A stretch of DNA of 64,000 bases from assembly GCF_963678635.1 (NCBI RefSeq), contig NC_087068.1, forward strand, positions 29,948,318 through 30,012,317. Direction: 5' to 3'. The stretch is from Symsagittifera roscoffensis (taxonomy: Eukaryota > Xenacoelomorpha > Acoela > Convolutidae). The notes below the pieces were generated by a model. The model made no database searches. It saw only the letters and a program-made list of their open reading frames with translations, and was not told the DNA's origin. This document shows, one piece after another, positions 1 to 11,273 of this stretch; position 1 is the stretch's first letter; the number at the start of each line of letters is the position of its first letter. A program made the translations under genes and the position numbers.

Positions 1-137
1 CCACTGATAAAATTTCTTTCCAAGCAGAACAACAGAGCGTACTCTCCAAAAATAATATCCGAAAGCTGCTGATTTGGAAGCCAAAATAGAATTATTGATA
101 ACGCGATAATCTGAGATTAACGAATCGTAAGGGTTCG

Positions 138-1249
138 AAACACTGGTGGCGTGTTGTGAACCAGACCACGGGACACCCCAAGTCAAGTTCGGTGACACTT
201 GACTTTACTCCTGATGATATCACGAATATTTTGCTAATATTTGCCATACAGACAACTATGTAGAACCAGAAAATATTGAAAGTCCCAACGACGCTTACCC
301 AGCCTTGACTCTTCCCGCAATTTATCACATTCTGAGAAACTCAAAAAAACTGCAGTTCGACAGAGTGCCCCATCATTTTATAATTAGTCAGATCAAACAG
401 ATGAACCCAGGAGTCAATACAGTACACATGTAGTGAATTGGCTGAAAAGTTTCCTATCAGACCGAGTGCAGATTGTATCATTTCAGAACGAATTGTCAAT
501 CAACTAAGGTGTACCTCAGGGGACGTTACTTGGACCACCGTCCTTCATTATGTCGTTCGACGACTTAAAGTGACTTCACGAAAAAGCTTGTCTAGTTAAG
601 TTTGCAGACGACAACAATCCGGTAATCGGCGTTTGAGGACTCGACGATCCTAGTCGAAACATTATTGAAGGAATCTTCAAGTGGTGTATGGATCATAATT
701 TTATTGTCAACACCCTTAAATCCAAAGAAATGAGGTTCAATTTCAAGAAAAAGGTACCCTTCATCTGCTCAGATATCAAAAGCATACCGTTGGTTGAAAA
801 TATGAACGTTTTAAGAATTAATATAGACAGCAGGTTAATTTTTCTACAAGATGTATCCAAGAAAACCAGTAGAGCCTTCTCAAACCTGTTCCTGCTTCTC
901 AAACTAAAGCAATTGGGATATCGTGCAGATGACCTTTATTTGCTATATCAGTCACTCGTTCTATCAGTCTTAACATACGGCTTGGAAGTATGGCGCGGCG
1001 CTGCGAAAACAGTTCCTAGAAAAGTGGACTCTGTTCAAAAACGTTCGTATGGGAATTATAAAAGAATTTGTTCAAATCGAACAACGCATTAAAGTCAAAG
1101 ACGCGAGACTTCTTAATAATATCACTAAAACTGGTTCGAAGCATCAACTATATGACATATTGCCCCATAGGCGCGATTACTGTTCCGAAAGGTTAAAAAA
1201 ACCGCAGTCAAAATTGTGTATGGATCTAAGTTTCCTGACAGACTTTTGA
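138..1249 (+). pseudogene. Non-LTR (LINE) reverse transcriptase relic
   Basis: Broken remains of a LINE ORF2. Read across frames, the segment starts with KHWWRVVNQTTG near 138, typical of the region before the RT palm in Jockey/CR1-like LINEs. It continues with VNWLKSFLSDRVQIV (about 427), a decayed GVPQGTLLGP motif (about 505-540) and KFADDN (about 598), the equivalent of the YADD catalytic box. The frame from 688 to about 1092 carries the thumb and connection region, including LVLSVLTYGLEVW. Stops and frameshifts separate the pieces, so no functional protein is possible. The endonuclease part lies outside the window or is lost. The family match rests on motif order. Clade assignment is uncertain. 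Confidence 0.75.
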
Positions 1250-2034
1250 GGAAATACTAGAAACTGAAACTCTAAACTAGGTAATTTGGCTTACCGTTCA
1301 AAAAAACTTGAATCTCTGAGAGATCTCGGAATATAAGCGCTATTATTACGGTTCTACAACTTGGCTCACAAATTGCTACGAACCATTTGACCGGAGTGAA
1401 ATTTCGGATTCTAGTTTTAATTGAAATTCCATCACAGTTACATCACAGTTTCTTATTTTTAGTATATCTGATGTTATTTTCAGATGTTAATTTAATACTT
1501 TTCAGACTGAAAATTTAGTCCCAAAATATTTTTCGTTTTTTAATTAAAACGTACATGTCTAAATCGAAAATATGACTCAGAAATTAATTTTAAAATGTTT
1601 AGTTAATTTTAGACGTGAAAAGTATTTTAATCCTAATAGTAATTTAGAGGTCAACTGTGATTGGCTAATTTTCTAATATGATGGTTTAGAACCAAAATTT
1701 ATGTGAATTATTTTGAATAACATTTGTAAATTGATGTTTTATTGTCATTTAGATTAGTTTCTAGTAAGAATCCTGACGATGCACGTAGATGCGAAAACGT
1801 TTGAAATTTTACATTTTAGCAAAAATCTCTTCAATTTTAATTGTAATGTTGCAAAGAGATCAAAATTCCATTTGTTTTCCATTAAAAGGCCAGTATAAAA
1901 ATTTTTAATTGATTTTCATTACTGTATAGGTAATTTTTGTAGTGTTTTTTTAATCGTTTCGTAGAAATTGGTCAATTTTTGTTTGAGTTACCGAAATTTT
2001 TCATATTGTAGCAACTAGCTCCCTGTTCCACAGC

Positions 2035-2440
2035 ATCAACACTCGCAACAAGCTCTAGAAAAAGCGTTACGAGAGCCTTGTTACAGCAATTCTTGGCCTA
2101 TCCCTCAATAACAACTTGCTGAACCAAGGAAAGAACCCCCGATGATTACTGGAGGTTAGTCCATTGAAGAGGAAAAAAGTGGTTGTGTGGCACGACGTGG
2201 TGAACAACACCATTTGCAGCCAGAGAACAAACAATTATCACCCAGCCGGCGTCGAGGAGCTGACAAACTGCTTGAAGTCAAAGAAGCAACAGATATTGGC
2301 GATTGTCTATTGCAGAAGTGAAGGAACGCCCGACTTGTTTAGTCAGCTTTCGGTACAGGATTACTCATTATTCCTGCAACAAAACGGCTACTCTCCAAGA
2401 GCAAGCAAAACGACCCACAGCAGCTCAATGAATACTTGAA
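2035..2440 (+). pseudogene. PLE copy 1, upstream ORF (ORF1) relic
   Basis: Degenerate counterpart of the intact ORF at 11274-11912. It shares the segments SLFHSIN, VVVWHDVVNNT, PAGVEELTN and ILAIVYCR. A stop near 2055 and frameshifts around 2350 end the reading frame early. The function is unknown. It matters because both copies keep the same two-ORF layout, so ORF1 is a real part of this element family. Confidence 0.6.
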
Positions 2441-2670
2441 GCTGCAAAAGAGTGCAGAATTGGAGCTGAAATCTCTGCGGTTGGTTGTGGCACACGAAGA
2501 AAGACTGTCAGATCTGATTGGAAATATCAGGGGCAAACACAGACAAAGAGGAAGGTGAAAGCAATACGTGAGCAGAAGCTGAAGGCAGAGGAAGAGTCTG
2601 CGCTTCAAAGACAACGGTGAGAAGGGTGTGATTTTTTTTGCTTTGTGCCTTGTGAGTTTCATTAGTCGTG

Positions 2671-5095
2671 GCATGCAAAACAATGACCACAGTACTTTTG
2701 CCTGCTGTTTGGGTCAGACAATTTTTAAGAAGAAAATTAAATTGGAAAATTGCGTTAGACTATTTAAAATTCTTTAAAAAATTTCAGGTTTCTGTACATA
2801 GACTGTAGTTTCTGAGAACATGTCTGAAAAACGATCTAATACCGGACTTTTGAAGTTTAGGGTCCCAATGAACGGTTTTTTTCCGGACCAAGTGGTGCAT
2901 AATTTTCAACTAAAACTACTAAGGAATAAAATTTCTACGGAAAGTGAGGACAGAAAAAGTTACGAGGAGATGCTAATGAAAGCTAGATCACTGGTGCAAA
3001 AAAAAATCGACGAACAATGGTGGGCATCCTTTTTCCGCTTCGTGAAGCGTCAAGTTGAGGCAAGCTTAAAAACAACATCAAAAAACCATAGAAAAAAGTT
3101 AGAAAAACTGTCCGAGAGACAAGATAAACCTCTTGGGGGGAGAAATGAGCACTCGGTTAAGGTTTCTGATGACACTGAACTGCCTGGATGGGTACATGAA
3201 GTGCTGTCAATGGGCTCGAAGCATCCCATAAGAGACAAATTTAACAAAACGCCCTTTTTGGCTGATATCGACATTTTCCTCTCACAATTGAAAAATCGAA
3301 AAATATCTGGCGAAAAAACGAGGAAAATGTTCAAAGATAATGGGTTGCTGGCTGTCCCTTTTGATAAGGAAGTTGGTTTTTGCAAAACGAGAAAACAAAA
3401 GTATGAATCAAAGCTGGATTCCTTGTTGCAATCTGCTCAGTTTGTCAAAAAAATGCAACCACTGATGAGGTTTTACCGAAAGTTGAGAAGGAAATTAACA
3501 AAGAATTACTTGCCATTAACAAAAGAGACGAGATAAGTGGTCAGTTATATTCTAAGATGAGGTCAACAGGGGGGCAATCCGCCCATTTGTACGGTTTAGC
3601 TAAGGTACACAAGGCTGAGACATCCGTACGACCAGTACTATCATTTCCAGGCAGCTCGTATGAGAGCCTCAATAAAAAGCTTGCAAATTTTTTTGACTGC
3701 ATCGATGGAGCCAGTATAGAAATCAATACTAAAGATGCCAGTGAAATAATTGAAAACGTTGCTCTGATCCGGATGAAACCATAATATCCCTTGATGTGAA
3801 AAGTTTGTACACCAACGTTCCCCTGAAGGAGGCAATTGAAATTGCTTTACAGAAGTTATACAGCCAGGAGTCTCCTCCTGAAATTCAAAGAGCAAGCATG
3901 AAAAGGCTTTAGAATATGGCCGTCAGCAAGGTATATTTCAAGTGTAATGATTCATGGTATGTACAAGTTGATGGTGTAGCAATGGGCGCGTCCCTCGCTG
4001 TAATTCTGGCAAACTAATGACTTAAAGAGTACGAGTTTGCTCCAAGTCAAAAAATACCGGTGGGAACTGAGGTACAGCAAATTATTGACAAAAACGGTTT
4101 GGGCCCATGTTCCAGCAAGAAATTCACATATAGATCAAATGGGGTTGAATGCGAGAGTTGCCGAAACTGGTAACATCTAAAATGCGGAAAAATATCCGAT
4201 GATGTATACGCATCAATAACCGAAATAGTCGGGTACTGTGAAAGGTGCTGCGGCGTTAAGAACAAGCAGAAGAATACTCCCCAGGTGTAATTGTTCCTCA
4301 GGTATGTGCATGACATTGTTAGAACAGACAGATAGGAGCCGAGCTGTATTCTCGATGCCGCCAATTCTCTTCATCCAAATCTGCAGTTCATTCTAGAGGA
4401 AACTAATTCGGAAGGGAGTTTGCTGTTCCTGGATTTGAACATAAATGTATCGCAGTATAAGGGTGTAACTTGCAGTTGGTTTAAAAAACCAACAGATACT
4501 GGGACTATACTGGACTATTGAAGCTGCGCCCCAACTCAGTATAAGCGTAGTGTTATCCAAGGCACTGTACATAGAGTTTTTAGGAGTACATCTAGCTGGG
4601 AGCAATTGGATAAGGCTGTGGAAACTAATATGGCGCAATAGCTGACAAATCAGTACCCTGAAAATTGGTCCGCAAAGGTTCCGACAGACGCCTTGTGCAA
4701 AATCCTCAAGGGTGAGGGCAAGTCTCTGGATAGTGAGAGGAGTTTGCCAATTCAATCACCAAAGGATGTGAAGCCCCCAATGCTGATTGTGCAATATATC
4801 GGTAACCAAAGTCAATTCATAAACTGTTATGTGGTGGTTGCATTTCCACCTATGTCGGACAAACTGTTCAAAATTTGACCACTAGAATTGAAGAACATAA
4901 GAAAGGAGACTCACCGGTAGGCCTTCATGTTCAGTAATGCCAACTTGAGGGAAATAGCGCAGATCTGAGTTGGGAAATTATGGATATGTCAAACAACCAA
5001 ACAAATTTGTTCAGTCTTGAGGCAATACATATCAGGAAAAAGAAACCGTGCTTGAACATGCGCGATGAGTTTAGGAGCAGGGAATTAACACTGCT
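2671..5095 (+). pseudogene. PLE copy 1, reverse transcriptase/PHD/GIY-YIG ORF relic
   Basis: Aligns by eye along its length with 11975-14598. The longest open stretch (2820-3536) covers the N-terminal region and the DNGLLAVPFDK motif. The YGLAKVHK motif follows in another frame near 3590, then LDVKSLYTNVP near 3795 and the decayed motif B near 3975. A PHD-like cysteine cluster sits at about 4095-4255. A VHDIV remnant of the catalytic box is near 4305 and the GIY-YIG end near 4830-5090. At least ten in-frame stops are visible. The first PHD cysteine has changed (GLGPCS), but the rest of the insertion is recognisable, so the insertion predates the decay of this copy. Confidence 0.75.
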
Positions 5096-5779
5096 ATTTT
5101 TTCCTATATTATTTTTGGTTTTTTAATTAAAACGTACATGTCAAAATCGAAATTATGACTCAGAAACTTCCACACAAATTAATTTTAAAATATTTAATTA
5201 ATTTTAGAGGTTAAAAGTATTTTAATCCTAATAGTAATTTAGAGGTGAACTGTGATTGGCTAATTTTTCAACATGATGGTTTAGAACCAAAATGTAAGTG
5301 AATTATTGTAAATAACATTTGTATATTGATGTTTAATTGACATTTAGATTAGTTTATTGTAAAAATTCTGACGGTGCACGTAGTTGTAAAAAAAATTGAA
5401 ATTTACTTTTTAGCAAAAATCTTTTAAATACTTTCCTAATTGTTGTGATAAATTTATTAAATATCTTTGTTCAATTTTACTGCTTGTGTGCTTTCATATC
5501 ATTTGGGCGCTGGGCATTCCTCTTGTGATTATCTAACGAGATCTCCCCGTCCCAGCCGTAGGCGCGTGAAATTTCCCTGGCGTATCTAGACGCAAGAAGG
5601 AGTGGGCAGGTGCAACTACCCTTCAACAACACCACAGGTTGTACCGTTCCTACCTAACAATTTTTCGTTTTTTTTTATAAAAAAAACTCAGATTTTAATT
5701 AAACTCTTTGACTCATTGGTCAAAAATTCCCCTAACTTTCTAGGTAAGAGCTTCTCCGTTGCCTTCTCTGTCTGTGTTT

Positions 5780-6050
5780 CAATTGTGTGCCCCAATTTCA
5801 GGCAAGACGCATCCCTGACTTTTCACAGAAGCTTGTAATTAGCACATCAAAGACAAAATATATCAAACCAGCTGTAGTAAAATCTTCAATTCACTCTTAC
5901 CGCGGCGCCACACTCAAAGATCTGTATGAAATATTTTTACAATACAGACCAAAGCGCCTTATTACAGTTACCATTATCGCCGGGCTTAATGACAATAGGC
6001 TGCATACACGAGAAAATGAGCAAAAGTGGAAAAACTTGGTAACCTAACAC
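5780..6050 (+). pseudogene. SGNH-hydrolase-like ORF fragment of a retroelement
   Basis: The frame from 5787 to 6047 contains SIHSYRGATLKDL followed about 25 residues later by VTIIAGLNDN. That spacing and pattern (a small-residue Gly-Ala-Thr loop, then a strand ending in G-x-N-D) matches the middle blocks of SGNH/GDSL-type esterase domains, which occur in ORF1 of several non-LTR retrotransposon groups. The catalytic Ser block and the last Asp-x-x-His block are not evident. I read it as the 5' part of the element whose RT lies at 7.0-8.8 kb. It is broken downstream. Confidence 0.45.
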
Positions 6051-6321
6051 AAAAAAGTTTTAGCCCAAAACCCAAATTATCCCCAAAATAACCCAAAGCT
6101 CCAATAACAATGATGTCAATCACAAACTCTACATTCATAACGATGTGCTGTTTATTTAAATTTCTAAACATGTTCATCCACACACGCTCATTTTTTTGCC
6201 CAATCTTAACTTAAATTTAACCCCTCAAATGTTTTGCCGAGACGGCATCTACTTCTCGTTTTTTGGTAATGAATTCTTTACAAGTTTTCTTGCCTATATT
6301 ATTTATAAATTCTCTCGATAA

Positions 6322-6570
6322 TCTGACGATACCGTTCCTCCTGAAACAATTCCCGATCAAGCACATTGTGCCATATGTAACAACCTTCTACGCGGCTGTG
6401 GAATGTGGTGCACAACATGCGGAGCCTGTATGCATGTAAAATGCAGCGGCCTTAACCGAGCCAGCGACCACGACGAAAATTTCAGCTGCATTCGCTGCAC
6501 CTCCATGATTACAGACAACACTACAACTAACATTCAAGCCCCTCCAACTCAAGCTCAACAAGTTGACTAA
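6322..6570 (+). pseudogene. PHD-finger fragment upstream of a reverse transcriptase
   Basis: Open frame without its own ATG between stops at 6319 and 6568. It encodes AHCAICNN, then a C-x2-C pair in WCTTCGACMHVKCSGL, then NFSCIRC, giving the C4HC3 spacing of a PHD finger. Such a finger precedes the RT in a retroelement family that is abundant in cnidarians and other marine invertebrates, and the RT of that type follows here. The position supports one original ORF, now split by stops. Confidence 0.55.
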
Positions 6571-6614
6571 TGTTGAAAATCCTGCATTTGCAAACATCAA
6601 CGAAACCAAAACAG

Positions 6615-8735
6615 CCAAACAGCCAAACCCACACCTGAACTAAAAGATAAAATAAGAAAAATCTACAGCCAAGTAGTCCACTGGCAACCAGTCTTCATGA
6701 TCCTCCCAAAAAACAGAATTGGGTTTAACTTCAAAGAAACTCTAAATAGAACGCTTTACTCAATAATTAAATAAAAGAAAACACATACGCAATGCACGCA
6801 ACAATGATGTTCCCTCACCTCATGCTATGTAAGACCAAATCGGAGAGTGATGGTTCGAACTCCAAACCTATAGCAAGAAGGAAAACCGCTGCAAATGCAA
6901 AGAGTAAGAAGAAGAGGTAGAAACTAAAGCACCGCAACTTAAAAAAGTTAATGAGCACAGGGAAAAATGTCGAGTGCTATTGCTAAATTAAGTGATACCC
7001 CAAGCGAGTTCTCTCACTCGAGAAAACCGTCAAAGATCAAACTATTGGGTAAATCCTCAACGAGAAACACCCTCCCGCGGAGCCAGTAAACAGCAATTAT
7101 ATAACATCATGATCCCAGATATAATCCCTTTCCACTCATCCGCATTCGACCACAAAAACGACCAGAAAATTAGGAAGGCAGCAATGACAACACATGGTTC
7201 TTATGGACCCTCAGGTCTGGATGCAAATGAGTGGAGACGCATACTAACGCACTTTGGCCAACAGTCAGTTGAAATATCAAAAACACTAGCCAAAATCGCA
7301 CAAAAAATATCGATAGAAATACTAAGTCATGAGCTTCTTGAACCATATAGTGCCTGTTGCCTAATTCCACTTGATAAAAACCCAGGAGCTAGGCCAATTG
7401 GCATAGGCGAAGTCATCCTCAGAATAATAGGAAAAACGATCACAAAGTGCTTAAAAAGCTAACTTATGGTACTCGGATCGAATTACCAAATATGCCTTGG
7501 CCAAAAATGTGGCATCGAATATGCAATTCATACGCTTAGTAAGCAATACGAGAAAACAGGTTCTGATTCAATATTACTGATAGACGCGGAAAATGCATTT
7601 AACTCCCTAAACCGGAACCTGGCTTTCAAAAACATTGCAAATATATTACCCTTCGATACTACCAGCCACATAGAACTCATACTCTAATCCATCCAAACCC
7701 TTCGTAATAAAAAAGTAATCCTATCTAGAGAAGAAAACCACACAAGGAGACCCATTAGCAATGGCAATGTACGGGCTAGCCACTTTACTTTTAATAAAAC
7801 TAGTCAACGATAACAGCCTAACACACAATTGGTATGCAGACGATGGGAAAGCAGTCCGTAATTTGAAAAGACTGCAAAGAATTCTTGACAACTTTATCAA
7901 ACACGGAAAGTATTTTAGATATCATGTAAAGGCATTGAAATGCCAGCTCATTGTAAAAGATGAAAAATACAATGAAGCGATGAAAGTATTCAAAAATACC
8001 GAAATTGAAATGAAGAAAGGGGCCAGAGTACTTGGTTCTGCCATAAGATTCGATACTGAATGTAAAACTTTCTTAGAAACTTAGTTAGAAGAACAACACA
8101 ATACTGAAAAAACTTTGCAAGATTGCGAAAACATCACTACAAAGGGGTACAAAAAATATTGTTATAGCTAGAACTACCCCAAATACCACAGAAAACATGC
8201 AGGCTTGGGAGAAGATACTGCGTGAAAATCTCATTCCAAATATAATTGGTAATTATAATATCAGCCATCAACTCAGAGACATCGCTTCTTTGCCACTGAG
8301 AATGGGTGGTCTAAATATCAAGCTACCTTCTGACTATGAGAAATTTTTTAGAATCAACAATTAAAACATCGTCAGTCCCAGACACATACGACCCATTAAC
8401 AGCTAAATCTGATCAAGAAAAAATCTACTCAAATTTTAAAACACTAAAAACTAAAAGAACAAACCAAAAGAAAACTAACATTTTGAACAACTTGAGCGAC
8501 AATGAAAAATACGCACTTGAACTAGCTTCCAAAAAGCAGTCTCAAAGTGGTTAAATGCACTGCTTCTTAGCAGATATAATTTTACCCTGATTAAATCCCA
8601 ATTCCGGGATGGAATTTATCTCAGATATGGATGGGAACCAACCAACATTCCACTCAGATGTGCATGTGGTCAATCTTTCGACCTTACACAGGCCCTTCCC
8701 TGTGCAAAGGGTGGATACACCCACATGAGGCAAAA
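6615..8735 (+). pseudogene. Reverse transcriptase relic of the GPSGLDA / LIPLDKNPGARPIG type
   Basis: Remains of a long RT ORF in several frames. VHWQPVFM is near 6690. The frame at 6992-7462 has GPSGLDANEWRRIL, then LIPLDKNPGARPIGIGEV, the RT palm entrance. 7466-7687 has LLIDAENAFNSLNR (catalytic Asp of motif A). 7761-8084 has MAMYGLATLL (after a lost QGDP motif B) and WYADDGKA (motif C). The end, around 8590-8735, has LRYGWEPTNIP and CACGQSFDLTQALPC, a cysteine-rich tail. I recognise this architecture from abundant invertebrate RT elements but cannot name the clade safely. Several stops show that it is inactive. Confidence 0.65.
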
Positions 8736-8814
8736 ATAATTTCAACCCAAATAAATGCAAACTTCGGGGTAGAATCTTTCTCAGATATGGATGGGAATCA
8801 ACCATCCATATTGT

Positions 8815-9835
8815 CGCTTTTTAACCAATCAAGTTATTTAAATTTGATTGGTTAAAAAGTTTTAGAGCCCTTTTTAGACATGTTTCTCATTTTTCAGATC
8901 TTTGATCGTTTTGTAAATATTGTGAAAAACTTTTAATCCTGATGATGCACAAAATGTGCGAAAACGTTTGAATTTTTGAAGAAATTTAACATTTTAAATT
9001 TCTTATGAGAAGAAGAAGAAGAAAAAACACTTGAATTACTATACAATAAAGAGCCGAGGCATCAGTGTAGCAAAGTGTAAATAATAAAACTGGTTACAAA
9101 TTCATTGGTTACATCAAACAAAAACAAAACATCAGAAAACAAGCAAGTTTTAACCAATCAAGTTATTTAAATTTGATTGGTTAAAAAGTTTTAGAGCTCT
9201 TTTTAGACATGTTTCTCATTTTTCAGATCTTTGATCGTTTTGTAAATATTGTGAAAAACTTTTAATCCTGATGATGCACAAAATGTGCGAAAACGTTTGA
9301 ATTTTTGAAGAAATTTAATATTTTAAATTTCTTATGAGAAGAAGAAGAAGAAAGAACACTTGAATTACTATACAATAAAGAGCCGAGGCATCAGTGTAGC
9401 AAAGTGTAAATAATAACAGTAAATATTGTGAAAAACTTTTAATCCTGATGATGCACAAAATGTGCGAAAACGTTTGAGTTTTTGAAGAAATTTAACATTT
9501 TAAATTTCTTATGAGAAGAAGAAGAAGAAAGAACACTTGAATTACTATACAATAAAGAGCCGAGGCATCAGTGTAGCAAAGTGTAAATAATAACAGTAAA
9601 TAATGTGAAAAACTTTTAATCCTGATGATGCACAAAATGTGCGAAAACGTTTGAATTTTTGAAGAAATTTAACATTTTAAATTTCTTATGAGAAGAAGAA
9701 GAAGAAAGAACACTTGAATTACTATACAATAAAGAGCCGAGGCATCAGTGTAGCAAAGTGTAAATAATAAAACTGATTACAAATTCATTGGTTACATCAA
9801 ACAAAAACAAAACATCAGAAAACAAGCAATAAACA
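8815..9835 (+). repeat. Tandem repeat with four hammerhead-like core motifs
   Basis: Four partial copies of one unit. The first two are about 329 bp apart and the last two are 177 bp units lacking the first part. Each has ctgatga, a short hairpin (gcaca/tgtgc) and gaaaacg, starting at 8939, 9268, 9445 and 9622. Each then has a gaagaag run and an aataaa within caataaagagccgagg. The first two copies also start with a palindrome (aaccaatcaa/ttgattggtt). The motif resembles the 3' end of the Penelope-like elements in this window (ctgacga...gcgaaaacgtttg), so the array looks like terminal sequence of a related element. Confidence 0.75.
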
Positions 9836-10060
9836 AAACAAAAAAACAAAATCGGTTACAGTTCGGAAATTGGTTGATTAAAGTATATGAAGTTTCGGAT
9901 ACTATAGAAAAATAAAAATTTAAGAATTAGGAACAAGCTGGTAATAAAACTTTACAAACAATTTTACAGATAGTCCAATTATACAGCGTATATACAGAGT
10001 ATATACAGTTTCTCTTTCAAGCAATGTGTGAAAAATTAAACTGAATTAAAACATATAGAA

Positions 10061-10622
10061 CTAGCAAAAACGGAAATCACGCCACGTATTTGTATTAGTA
10101 CATATAGAATTGTTTCTCAATTCACTCACGTAAAATTCTTTCAATTTTTTCTTGAATTCTGTTTTCGATTTTTCTAAATTGCGCAAAATTATGGGCAGTG
10201 AATTCCATTTTTTAGAAGTCAAATGAAAAAATGATTTTTGTAGAGAAGCAGTCGAACAATGTTTGTCAAAAATAATTTGTTTCGTTCTTTCGTTGAGCCT
10301 ATATTTGGCAGTCGGTAGTCTCAGTGTATTTTCAAAAGCCTTCTTTTTGTTTGTAAGATATTGGTATAAGTATGTTATACACTTTAACTCAATTCTTTTC
10401 TCGATTCCAATGAACGATTTGCTAATGCGAAGAAGGGAAGAAGATTTAAATTTTGATCTGAAAAATGTTCTTTTTAGCGCCCAATTCAACTGTTTCTCTA
10501 GAGATAGCATCAAAGTAGCATTAGTTTGTTGTAAAAAAATTGCTGAATAATCTAAATGTGATAAAACAAGACAATGAAGCAAGGCAACTAATGATAATGT
10601 CGGCAGTTGTTGTCCAATTGTA
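10061..10622 (-). pseudogene. LINE copy A, 3' coding part (split by PLE copy 2)
   Basis: C-terminal 170 or so residues of a non-LTR RT ORF (HCLVLSHLDY, LNWALKRTF, KSSSLLRISKSF) with almost the same protein as LINE copy B at 15.2-16.2 kb. In LINE order it continues from the piece at 14935-15166. The two halves were separated when PLE copy 2 inserted at the sequence coding for GIKTI/DTIGQQ. The tail (SLQKSFFHLTSKKWNSLP) is absent from copy B. Confidence 0.8.
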
Positions 10623-10634
10623 TCAATAGTTTTA
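10623..10634. repeat. Target-site duplication of PLE copy 2 (left)
   Basis: The 12-bp string tcaatagtttta here is repeated exactly at 14923-14934. Both lie in the same LINE codons, and LINE copy B shows the unoccupied site near 15510-15525. Confidence 0.85.
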
Positions 10635-10664
10635 TCATGATGGTTTAACTATTGATAATTGCTA

Positions 10665-11091
10665 AACAAAATTGCTAACACTAGAGGCAATACATATCAG
10701 GAAAGAGAAAACGGGCTTGAACACGCGCGATGAGTTTAGGAGCAGGGAGTTAACATTGAAAATTTAGTCCCAAAATATTTTTGGTTTTTTTATTCAAAAC
10801 GTACATGTCTAAATCGAAATTGTGATTCAGAAACTTCCAGACAAATTAATTTTAAAATGTTTAATTAATTTTAGAGGTTAAAAGTATTTTAATCTTAATA
10901 GTAATTTAGAGGTCAACTGTGATTGGCTAATTTTTTATCACGATGGTTTAGAACCAAATTGTATGTGATTTATTGTAAATAACATTTGTAAATTGATGTT
11001 TTATCGTCATTTAGAGTAGTTTATTGTAAAAATCCTGACGATGCACATAGTTGCAAAAACGTTTGAAATTTACTTTTTAGCAAAAATTTCT
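10665..11091 (+). repeat. Pseudo-LTR: truncated upstream copy of the PLE 3' end
   Basis: Matches 14495-14922 with few differences. It contains the last codons of the GIY-YIG domain (TLEAIHIRKEK), the stop and the whole 3' untranslated region, and it joins directly to the 5' start of the full unit at 11092. Confidence 0.88.
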
Positions 11092-11273
11092 TCAATTTTA
11101 CTTGTAAATTCGTGATAAACCAAAAAGCGAAGAGCTTGAAATTCCAACTGTTTTCCCATTAAAGGGCCAGTATAAAAAGTTTTAATGATTTTCATCAATG
11201 TAGTGAGAATTTTTTTTAGTGTTTTTTTTTATCGGTACGTGAAAAATGGCCGATTTTCATTTGAGTTACCGAA

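Larger units (their letters stand above)
1494..5434 (+). mobile_element. Penelope-like retroelement, decayed copy 1
   Basis: Element of the same family as the copy at 10.6-14.9 kb. Positions 1506-1830 repeat the 3' untranslated end seen at about 5095-5425, giving the tandem pseudo-LTR arrangement known for Penelope-like elements. A fuller unit then runs from 1831 to about 5426. An 8-bp string, aatacttt, occurs at 1494-1501 and at 5427-5434 and may be the target-site duplication. It is short, so this is tentative. The coding regions hold many stops and frameshifts. Confidence 0.8.

Noticed and set aside
8815-9835. CRISPR-like array
   Set aside because: Units are 177-329 bp without short repeat/unique spacer alternation, and the DNA is clearly animal.
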